Below, piece after piece: positions 7,370-14,017 of a stretch of 20,425 nucleotides of DNA. A program made the position numbers and the translations under genes. This stretch comes from a virus. The stretch covers positions 1 to 20,425 of the IMG/VR virus record IMGVR_UViG_3300028415_000034, one strand, 5' to 3'. How positions within the stretch are numbered: the first letter of the stretch is position 1; each line of letters starts with the position of its first letter. Below the pieces are notes generated by a model that saw only the letters and a list, made by a program, of their open reading frames with translations, made no database searches and was not told the origin of the DNA.

Positions 7370-10300
7370 TTATAGACCTGCAATCTCTCCTGTGTTCTTG
7401 AGTCTCAACGGTATGTAGATAAACTCAATCGCTTTAACAGGTTCAATAGCTACGTCGACGTAGAGTTCGTTACGATCGATTCTTGCAGGTGTGTTGTTTG
7501 ATTCGTCACACACAACAATATAATCGTAAAGTGCTCTTTGCCCTACTAGTTCTAGCATCAAGCTCTCAACTGCGCCTTTGATCTCGTCACGTGTAATCTT
7601 GTCGTTTGGCTCGAACAAGTATGGCTTAGCCAATCTGTTCAACTGCGAACGCAAGTAAATTACAAGACGTGCTACGTTGATTCTGTCTAGTGAACTTGCG
7701 TTTCTTGCGCGAGTCTTCTGACCAAATACAACAAGTCCGGCGCCGTTCAAGAAAGTAATCGGGTTAATACTGTTTGAGTACAACGTGTTACGCTGGCCTT
7801 CGTTCAAGCTCACGCTTACAAACTCGCCTTCGCTGTTAATGTAACCTGACGAAGTTGCGTTTGTAACACCGCCACGTCGTGTACCAGCTGGAGCAAACCA
7901 TGGGTAGCTAACTTGATCACTTAGTGCGATAGTACGCAGTGCCATGTGACTTGGTGGAACAACAACGTTGTTACCTAGGTTGTCACTTGTAAAGCCTGCT
8001 GGGTAATATACACCCATATACTCATCAAAGCTCACTAGACCTTGCTTATTATCTTCAACTGCGTTACGAACGTTCTGTCCCCACTCGTTAAGTGAAGTAG
8101 CATCCGGAGTCAATGTCATTGGGCTGTCGCCTACAATGAATGCACTAATTCCTCTATCAAAGTTAAGAGTGATCATCTCACCAATAAGCTCTGGATAGTT
8201 TGGCGTTGCCATTACGTTGAACACACGTGACTCATCATCACGGATCTGGTCGTTGCTGTTAACCATTGCTTGCAGTGATTGAACAACTACAATACGCTGA
8301 GCTGCTGCGCCAAAGCTACCTGAACCATCGTTCTGGTTACGTGATTCTGTAACCCAACGGTTTGGATAGTAATCTGCCATAGCCTGGCCGCCAAAACGAT
8401 CATTGTCTAGTGTTAGATCAATGTAGCCACGCTCGAAACGCTTAACGTTAAAGCCGCTTCTACGTAGGTTGTACAGCAACATGCCACGTGGGTATAGTGC
8501 TGGATCCGGAGCGTCCGGGTCAAGGAAGTTGCTGCTTAATAGCTCTGCAATAGTTCCTGATGGTTGTGAAGTTGGAGTGCCACCATCTGTACCATAACGT
8601 GCATCAGCAAACAGTATACCAGTGTCTGATGTTTGATCAGTTGTATCAACAAGAACAAATCTTGCTGCCGGTCCGTCATAACGATAAATTGTTGGATAGT
8701 TCTCAATGTCTGAAGTATCAATCCAAAGATCGTTATCAACAAACTGTGCACCGTCTGAACGCTGTGTTGGCTCGCCTGCGCTAACGATTGGGCCAGCTGT
8801 ATCTGTGTCTGGAAACTCTGTTCTGTAACCAACCCATGTGCTGCCGTCGTGTACCATGATGTCAACTTCGTCAACAACACTGCTGTACCAAAGCTCACCT
8901 TGTGATGCAATGTTCTGCGGTGGATCTTCTTGTGCAACCAGGTCCGCTTCTGCCCAAATACTTGCAACATACAAGCCTGGATTTTCGCCAGTAACAAGGT
9001 AGAAGTTTCTATTTGTACTTGTAACGTTGTCTGCATCAAATGGAACAAAAATGTCGCCTAGTACGTCTGCTGTATCATCACCGTCTGCACCAAAGCGGAT
9101 GTCGCCACCTAGTTCATGAGTGATTGTAATACGGTTCTGTGCGTCAACACTTGCAACTACGTTTTCAAAACCTGCTGCGTTAATTGCGCCAGCGATAGCA
9201 TCTGCATCTTCTGCTGGATCAGTTACGCCAGAGAATGTAATATCAACCGGAACACCTGCTGAAATAGTACGCTCGCCTAGCTGTGTTTCCCAGATAGTGA
9301 TAGTTTTAACACCACTGTCTTGAGTAGTTGTTAATGGCTGACTTACAATGTTAGTTGGTCCAAAAGTAGTTCTGCTATAAATTTTGAACTCAGCTTGTTT
9401 TGGAGTGATACCTTCTGAGTTATAACGAACATAAGTAACACCTTGTGCAAGGTTTAGACCGCCACCACTTCTATCTAACGAGAATAATGCTTCAGCGTTT
9501 GATGTAAACAACGGTGCTTCAACTGCGTCAAACAGTTCAACGTCGCTGTTGTAACGGAAGTACCTCCAACGTGCGCCTGCGTTTGGCTCGGTTGATTTGA
9601 TCCATACACTGCCTGTTGGACGATCGTTGTCTGCTGATCTGAACAGAGGAACGTCTGTGTGTGGGCTGATTTGCAGAGCTGGTGCATAATATACATTGCC
9701 TGCTGTAACTTCTGGAATGTTTAGGTTATCAGCACTTAGTAAGTTGCCAGCGCCAAATGTAACAAAATCAGAAACACTGCCGTCGTTGTAAAATGCAACA
9801 CGACCGTTATCAAGCTGTACAGTTACACCACTGCCAACAAGTGCAGCGTCTAAGCCGTCGACTTGATCTGCTAGATCGCCGTCTGCAATCTCTAGGAACG
9901 AGTAAAGTGTGCTACCAACAGTAATATCAATACTGTCGTTGCCGTTACCTAGATCTGATCCGCTGCCTGGAGTTCTGCCTACTAGGAAAGGAATACTTGC
10001 CTTCCACTCTGGGCTGCCAAGTAGCTGCCAAGCGCCAGTCTTGTCTTTTACGTAAACAGTAAACTTGTTAGTTGTTGCTTTTACAGCGTATTGGCCGATT
10101 GCACCAACACTTGCTTTTGGTACGCCTGACAGCTGGTCAATGCGAGTAGAGTCAGTAATTACAATAGGAGTCTGAGAAGAAAAAGTCTGCCCGCCTGCTG
10201 TGCTCGATGGTTCGCCGTTCCACTCAGCAATGCCCCAACGTGTAATCTGTGTGTCTAACCAGTTAGTGCCGTTGTCTGGTGCAGCGCCTGGCTCTTCAGC

Positions 10301-10666
10301 TTGCGGCTGTAGCGAAGCTAGGTCAATGTCTGCTCTTGTAACATATACTCTGCTGCTAACACCTAGCAGAGAATAAGCAGCTTGCAAACCATATTCGTTT
10401 AGTTCGCCGCCGTTAATTGGGTTGTTGTTTGCGTCTGTGTAGAAGATCGGATCACCAAAAGTCTCTACAAGCTCACGCTGTGATGTTAGCAGGTATGGGT
10501 TGCCTGCGTTTGCTGCTAGTGTACCTGGTGCAATACCAGTGCCACTACCATTACTCTTATTCTGCGCAGAAGCAACAAAAATCATTGGGACTGTGCCCGG
10601 TGCTGCTGGCGTGTAGAACGATTCGTCAATTACCGTAACTTCTACACCTGGTGAGGTTAGTGCCAT
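7370..10666 (-). CDS. 18: Tail sheath protein (gp18), enlarged
   Basis: 1098 residues; the contractile sheath that drives the tube through the envelope. The N-terminus is typical (MALTSPGVEVTVIDES, ETFGDPIFY, AYSLLGVSSRVYVTRADI). So is the C-terminal 370-380 residues (GMLLYNLRRSGFNVKRF, TRARNASSLDRINVARLVIY, EPNDKITRDEIKGAVESLML, then VDVAIEPVKAIEFIYIPLRL). Roughly residues 115-720 between them are extra relative to T4 gp18 (659 residues in all). They contain repeated beta-type modules such as GELWYSSVVDEVDIMVHDG and DNDLWIDTSDIENYPTIYRY. The insertion probably forms domains exposed on the outside of the sheath. ATG 10666 has a strong SD (AAAGGAG) and a late promoter. Confidence 0.95.
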   Translation of the reverse strand: MALTSPGVEVTVIDESFYTPAAPGTVPMIFVASAQNKSNGSGTGIAPGTLAANAGNPYLLTSQRELVETFGDPIFYTDANNNPINGGELNEYGLQAAYSLLGVSSRVYVTRADIDLASLQPQAEEPGAAPDNGTNWLDTQITRWGIAEWNGEPSSTAGGQTFSSQTPIVITDSTRIDQLSGVPKASVGAIGQYAVKATTNKFTVYVKDKTGAWQLLGSPEWKASIPFLVGRTPGSGSDLGNGNDSIDITVGSTLYSFLEIADGDLADQVDGLDAALVGSGVTVQLDNGRVAFYNDGSVSDFVTFGAGNLLSADNLNIPEVTAGNVYYAPALQISPHTDVPLFRSADNDRPTGSVWIKSTEPNAGARWRYFRYNSDVELFDAVEAPLFTSNAEALFSLDRSGGGLNLAQGVTYVRYNSEGITPKQAEFKIYSRTTFGPTNIVSQPLTTTQDSGVKTITIWETQLGERTISAGVPVDITFSGVTDPAEDADAIAGAINAAGFENVVASVDAQNRITITHELGGDIRFGADGDDTADVLGDIFVPFDADNVTSTNRNFYLVTGENPGLYVASIWAEADLVAQEDPPQNIASQGELWYSSVVDEVDIMVHDGSTWVGYRTEFPDTDTAGPIVSAGEPTQRSDGAQFVDNDLWIDTSDIENYPTIYRYDGPAARFVLVDTTDQTSDTGILFADARYGTDGGTPTSQPSGTIAELLSSNFLDPDAPDPALYPRGMLLYNLRRSGFNVKRFERGYIDLTLDNDRFGGQAMADYYPNRWVTESRNQNDGSGSFGAAAQRIVVVQSLQAMVNSNDQIRDDESRVFNVMATPNYPELIGEMITLNFDRGISAFIVGDSPMTLTPDATSLNEWGQNVRNAVEDNKQGLVSFDEYMGVYYPAGFTSDNLGNNVVVPPSHMALRTIALSDQVSYPWFAPAGTRRGGVTNATSSGYINSEGEFVSVSLNEGQRNTLYSNSINPITFLNGAGLVVFGQKTRARNASSLDRINVARLVIYLRSQLNRLAKPYLFEPNDKITRDEIKGAVESLMLELVGQRALYDYIVVCDESNNTPARIDRNELYVDVAIEPVKAIEFIYIPLRLKNTGEIAGL

Positions 10667-10702
10667 GTTTATTTCTCCTTTAAGCGGTATATTCCGTTAC
10701 TA

Positions 10703-10711
10703 GTATTTAGC
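10703..10711 (-). promoter_or_regulatory. T4-type late promoter of gp18
   Basis: The minus strand reads GCTAAATAC followed by TAG, one change from the more common GATAAATAC in this window. The predicted leader is about 30 nt and contains the gp18 SD AAAGGAGA. Confidence 0.7.
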
Positions 10712-10743
10712 GGACATCACTTAAAATACCCTTGTTATATGCG

Positions 10744-11118
10744 GTGAAAAGGGGGAGAAAAGGTGCTAAATATAAACCTATGCGTCCTTTATGTAAAATC
10801 TGCAGAAGAAAACCGTGTGCACTAAATTATTATAAGAACAACAAGGCTTATTATAGGACAAGGTGCGAAAGTTGCTCAAACGACAAAAAGAAAGCAAGGA
10901 GTCCGAGGTGGTTTTATAGAGGGTATACGAAGAAAGATTTTTGTGAGAAGTGCGGGTTTAAGAGTAAACACTGTGAACAGTTTGATGTTTATCATGTGGA
11001 CGGCGACTTAGAAAACTGCCGTCCGAATAACTTAAAGACTATATGCGCTAACTGCCAGCGTATCCTGCAGAAGACAGGCTCTAAGTGGCGACAGGGCGAC
11101 TTAACGCCTGATTATTAA
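10744..11118 (+). CDS. HNH-like zinc-binding protein
   Basis: 124 residues from GTG 10744. Cys pairs that would bind zinc: CKIC, CESC, CEKC and CANC. The end of the protein has an HNH-like core, YHVDGDLENCRPNNLKTICA, with His, then Asn residues; the usual last His is replaced by the CANC pair. It is predicted to bind DNA and possibly nick it, though loss of the last His leaves activity uncertain. I remember similar proteins in marine T4-like phages with a basic RGRK-KYKP N-terminus, which is why a start upstream of ATG 10780 is preferred; TTG 10732 is also possible, and none of the three has a good SD. It lies on the opposite strand to its neighbours and ends tail to tail with the kinase gene, sharing the bases TTAA (11115-11118). 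Confidence 0.75.
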   Translation: MKRGRKGAKYKPMRPLCKICRRKPCALNYYKNNKAYYRTRCESCSNDKKKARSPRWFYRGYTKKDFCEKCGFKSKHCEQFDVYHVDGDLENCRPNNLKTICANCQRILQKTGSKWRQGDLTPDY

Positions 11119-11660
11119 CGAGCTAAGACCTCTAATGCATCGTAACCTAAGTGCGTTACAAGTATGTTATCGATTAGGTCTGTAGTGTTGCGTTTAGTTT
11201 CCTCTAGCAGTCCGTTATTGTCAATTACAAAATCAGCCATCCAAGGCTCAAGCGACATGCTGGTCTTGTCTTCTGGCGGCAAGTGATCGCTTCTGTCAAC
11301 CCAAATTACGTAGTCAAATACACCTTGGTTCTTCATACTGTGGAATTCACGCTTGTGACGCAGACCACAATAGATATCGTTTTCAACATACAGTTCCTTG
11401 CCAAGTCGAGCAGGGTCATTACTGTTATAATCAGCAATCATGTTATACCAAAGTTCTCTATGATTAACTCTGTCAGCTAAACATTCTTCTACAGTTTGGT
11501 AGTTAAATCGAACTCTAAGTTCGTCGAAGATAAAATGTCGAGCAGCAAAATGACTGCTGGATTCGTATTCAAAGTTGTATTTGTTGACAATATACTCACA
11601 GACAGTGTCCTTGCCGTGTCGAGCGTGTCCTATTATCATCAGTTTGGGTGGGATTGTCAT
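11115..11660 (-). CDS. Deoxynucleoside monophosphate kinase-like P-loop protein (T4 gp1-like)
   Basis: 181 residues. P-loop GHARHGKDT (11-19) at the N-terminus fits the GxxxxGKDT loop of the T4 gp1 and phage dNMP kinase group. A later stretch, GVFDYVIWVDRSDHLPPEDK, fits the lid or base-binding part of such kinases, followed by FVIDNNGLLEET. The role would be phosphorylating dNMPs for phage DNA synthesis in the cytoplasm. ATG 11660 has an SD (GGAG, 6-nt spacing). Unlike its neighbours it has a strong sigma70-type promoter, so it is probably expressed early. Exact substrate cannot be read from sequence; general adenylate-kinase-like activity is the alternative. Confidence 0.8.
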   Translation of the reverse strand: MTIPPKLMIIGHARHGKDTVCEYIVNKYNFEYESSSHFAARHFIFDELRVRFNYQTVEECLADRVNHRELWYNMIADYNSNDPARLGKELYVENDIYCGLRHKREFHSMKNQGVFDYVIWVDRSDHLPPEDKTSMSLEPWMADFVIDNNGLLEETKRNTTDLIDNILVTHLGYDALEVLAR

Positions 11661-11682
11661 TCATGTCTCCAGTTATATAGAT

Positions 11683-11711
11683 AGTATAACTGAAGAACTA
11701 CTAGATGTCAA
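11683..11711 (-). promoter_or_regulatory. Consensus sigma70-type promoter of the kinase gene
   Basis: On the minus strand: perfect -35 TTGACA (11711-11706), a 17-nt spacer, then TATACT (11688-11683; consensus TATAAT). The start would be near 11676, with a leader of about 16 nt that includes the SD GGAG. It fills the gap between gp13 and the kinase gene. Confidence 0.88.
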
Positions 11712-11717
11712 CCTAAA

Positions 11718-12500
11718 TCAACCGATTAGAAAAGAAAAACCAACCCCGCCGGCCACTTGCTGGATGACGTCTTGTTCAAGTTTTTCCATCTCAGCTTGCG
11801 CTTCTGCCTTTAGCGTGTCGCCATTAAGACTAGTGCCGCCTTGTGGTCCTGCGATAGTTGCGAACTTCGAACGTGCTTCGCCTAGCATATATTTGCATGA
11901 TGCAAGTGTGTAGTCTTTGATCCATTGTGAAGCTAGATAGTCTTCTAACAATTGACTGTCTGGACGATAGTTGTACGCTTCAATAAGAATCTCTTCTGTG
12001 TCAGCTCGTGGTCGTTGTAAAATAGTAAGTTTCTTTGTAGTTGAGTTCCATTGGAATTCTATAAAGCTACCAAACATTCTGCCTACTAGTTCTTGATGCT
12101 GTGCAAAGAAATCGTAAGTAGCAAGACCGCCCATTTGGCTAGACCCACTAAGGAGATAGGTATTTGTATATGCTAAGTTAAACGGTTCGAACACTGTGCC
12201 GTTGCCGCCGCCGCCGGAGCGAGAACCAACACCTCTTCGATACAGCTTGCGCACTTCAATAACTTCTTTAGGCAGAATGTATTGGTTCTGATCCTGCACT
12301 AGCGGAAGAAAGAGATACGATTCTTCTACTGCGTGGTCCGATCGTTGTCGAAATTTTGTTAAAGCCTTTTTAAGCCCTGTCTCGTAGTGGATCGGGTCGA
12401 GTTCTACATCAACCATGCCGCCGCCTAAAAAGGCTTTAACATAATCAAATACTTCCTGTTTTTGTGTTGCTAATTGGTCTTGCATTGATGTATCAGTCAT
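11718..12500 (-). CDS. 13: Neck protein (gp13)
   Basis: 260 residues. In T4, gp13 and gp14 form the neck that closes the filled head and takes the tail. Features match marine T4-like gp13 as I recall it: HYETGLKKALTKFRQRSDHA, EESYLFLPLV, LPKEVIEVRKLYRRGVG, ATYDFFAQHQELVGRMFG, then GEARSKFATIAGPQGGTSLN and a C-terminus ending GVGFSFLIG. The frame can be opened to a TTG at 12527, but that codon overlaps the late promoter; ATG 12500 has an SD (GGAG, 7-8 nt spacing), so it is the start. It is transcribed away from gp14, an unusual split since genes 13 and 14 are co-linear in T4. Confidence 0.82.
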   Translation of the reverse strand: MTDTSMQDQLATQKQEVFDYVKAFLGGGMVDVELDPIHYETGLKKALTKFRQRSDHAVEESYLFLPLVQDQNQYILPKEVIEVRKLYRRGVGSRSGGGGNGTVFEPFNLAYTNTYLLSGSSQMGGLATYDFFAQHQELVGRMFGSFIEFQWNSTTKKLTILQRPRADTEEILIEAYNYRPDSQLLEDYLASQWIKDYTLASCKYMLGEARSKFATIAGPQGGTSLNGDTLKAEAQAEMEKLEQDVIQQVAGGVGFSFLIG

Positions 12501-12516
12501 TAAAGTTCTCCGTATT

Positions 12517-12525
12517 GTATTTATC
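12517..12525 (-). promoter_or_regulatory. T4-type late promoter of gp13 (divergent pair, left-facing)
   Basis: The minus strand reads GATAAATAC. The predicted start is near 12512, giving a leader of about 12 nt with the SD GGAG. It forms a palindrome with the gp14 promoter only 4 bp away. Confidence 0.8.
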
Positions 12526-12529
12526 AATG

Positions 12530-12537
12530 GATAAATA
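12530..12537 (+). promoter_or_regulatory. T4-type late promoter of gp14 (divergent pair, right-facing)
   Basis: The plus strand reads GATAAATA followed by TG. The predicted start is near 12543, which excludes the ATG at 12537 and supports ATG 12561 as the gp14 start, with SD AAAGG in an 18-nt leader. Confidence 0.75.
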
Positions 12538-12560
12538 TGTTTACAATAAAGGTAAAGCTG

Positions 12561-13820
12561 ATGCCAAGACTAAGTTTATACAAACCAACCCGTGGAAATG
12601 ATTATTATTTCTTAGACAAAACAATTTTAGAATCCTTCACAGTGGGCGGAACAGATGTCCTAGTGCACAAGTATCTAGGAACCGACGACGGCGAAGTTGT
12701 CAAAGACAATACTCAAATACAAGACCTGCTGTTTCTAGAAAACAGAGACAGGAAGTACGACAACGACATATACAGAATTCGGGGTGTGTACAGTGTACAA
12801 GATTTAGACTTTGATCTGTCACAATTTGGGTTGTTCCTTAGTAACGATACAATCTTTATGACCATTCATATTACTAGTTCAGTGAAAACTATCGGGCGTA
12901 AAATTATGAGCGGAGACGTAATCGAGTTACCACACCTTGAAGACGAATACGCTGCTAACGATTTTCAGACTGCGCTAAAGCGGTTTTATGTAGTAGAAGA
13001 CGTTAACCGTGCTGCCGAAGGCTTTACACCTACTTGGTATCCACATTTGTACAGACTCAAGCTCAAGCAGCTCACAGACACACAAGAGTTCAGCGATATA
13101 CTTAACAAGCCAGAAGATGAGGACTTGTTCGAAGGCGAATACGACGAAACTATCACATATCAAGTAGGTCAAGTTGTGCGTTATGAAGGCGTACTATACG
13201 AAGTAATAGTCGAAACCACAGGTAATCTTCCAACAGATACTGACTTTTGGAAGGAGTATCAAGACAATACACTAAGAGACTTGTTGAGTACATACGAACG
13301 TGAAATGCAAATTAATGCAGGCACTCTTGCAGAAGCTGATGCAGATGCAAAGCAAAGTGGCTATGACGTTTCGCACCTTTATACTGTTGCTCTTAACCAC
13401 GACGGTAGTGTAGAACTACAAACTGTAGACGAGTCTGATATTGATGCAAGTGCATTTACAGCAACCGCAGACGGAATTTACGGTAAGCCCGACAGACTAG
13501 GATACACAGGTTATTTGATTACAGATTCACAAGCACCTAACGGCGAAGCATTTGGAATGGGCATTCAATTTCCTGAAGATAACGTTGAAGGCGATTACTT
13601 CTTAAGAACAGATTTTATTCCTAATAGAATGTTCCAGTTTACTGGAGACAGATGGAAGAAGATGTATGACGATGTTAGAATGACTATGACAAACGGCAGT
13701 GATAGACTTACACAGAAAGGCACGTTTGTTAACAACGATAATACAACAACAGTAGCAGGTGAAACATTCCCAGAGAAGCAGAGTCTGTCTAAAGCTCTTA
13801 AACCCAAGGCTGACAATTAA
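12561..13820 (+). CDS. 14: Neck protein (gp14) with an extra beta-rich insert
   Basis: 419 residues from ATG 12561 (T4 gp14 is 256). The start is typical, MPRLSLYKPTRGNDYYFLD, followed by VGGTDVLVHKYLG, IQDLLFLENRDRKYD, VYSVQDLDFDLSQFGLFL, GRKIMSGDVIELPHLEDEY and RFYVVEDVNRAAEGFTPTWY. This is the pattern of marine T4-like gp14 as I recall it. Residues 192-233 form an inserted module (ETITYQVGQVVRYEGVLYEV, then LPTDTDFWKEY) similar to small carbohydrate-binding modules of the CBM5/12 type. The in-frame ATG 12537 lies in the promoter core and is rejected; AAAGG supports 12561. It is the first gene of a rightward operon with the NUMOD3-like protein, gp15 and probably Nudix. Confidence 0.87.
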   Translation: MPRLSLYKPTRGNDYYFLDKTILESFTVGGTDVLVHKYLGTDDGEVVKDNTQIQDLLFLENRDRKYDNDIYRIRGVYSVQDLDFDLSQFGLFLSNDTIFMTIHITSSVKTIGRKIMSGDVIELPHLEDEYAANDFQTALKRFYVVEDVNRAAEGFTPTWYPHLYRLKLKQLTDTQEFSDILNKPEDEDLFEGEYDETITYQVGQVVRYEGVLYEVIVETTGNLPTDTDFWKEYQDNTLRDLLSTYEREMQINAGTLAEADADAKQSGYDVSHLYTVALNHDGSVELQTVDESDIDASAFTATADGIYGKPDRLGYTGYLITDSQAPNGEAFGMGIQFPEDNVEGDYFLRTDFIPNRMFQFTGDRWKKMYDDVRMTMTNGSDRLTQKGTFVNNDNTTTVAGETFPEKQSLSKALKPKADN

Positions 13821-14014
13821 TGCATATTTACAAATGGACACGCGGAGCAACGAAAGGTAAGAAGTTTTCCGAAGAGCACAAACAAAAGATAGGTGCTGCA
13901 AACAAAACTCGCTATACTGGAAAGACTTGGGAGGAAATGTACGAGGTTGAAGGTGCAAGACTGCGTAGAGAAGCTCACAAGTTAAGGGCACAACAACGAA
14001 AGGCAGAGGTGTAA
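13820..14014 (+). CDS. Small NUMOD3-like DNA-binding-motif protein
   Basis: 64 residues, very basic. GKKFSEEHKQKIGAANK (about 13-29) is the NUMOD3 pattern found as a DNA-binding motif in homing endonucleases. It is followed by GKTWEEMYEVEGARLRRE, which also occurs beside NUMOD3 motifs in phage proteins. There is no GIY-YIG or HNH catalytic domain. It may be the remnant of a homing endonuclease or a stand-alone regulator. The start overlaps the gp14 stop as TAATG; its last codons contain the SD for gp15. Confidence 0.72.
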   Translation: MHIYKWTRGATKGKKFSEEHKQKIGAANKTRYTGKTWEEMYEVEGARLRREAHKLRAQQRKAEV

Positions 14015-14017
14015 ATT

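Noticed and set aside
8536-9048. 170-codon ORF in another minus-strand frame within gp18
   Set aside because: It is rich in Leu, Gln and His from frame-shifted reading of gp18, has no SD or promoter, and lies entirely inside an undoubted gene.
10765-10773. GCTAAATAT on the plus strand before ATG 10780 of the HNH-like gene
   Set aside because: It could make a near-leaderless mRNA from ATG 10780, but the conserved-looking basic residues upstream of that ATG suggest that this stretch is coding. Kept only as an alternative.
12501-12527. N-terminal extension of gp13 from TTG 12527
   Set aside because: The codons lie in the promoter core and leader; ATG 12500 has a proper SD.
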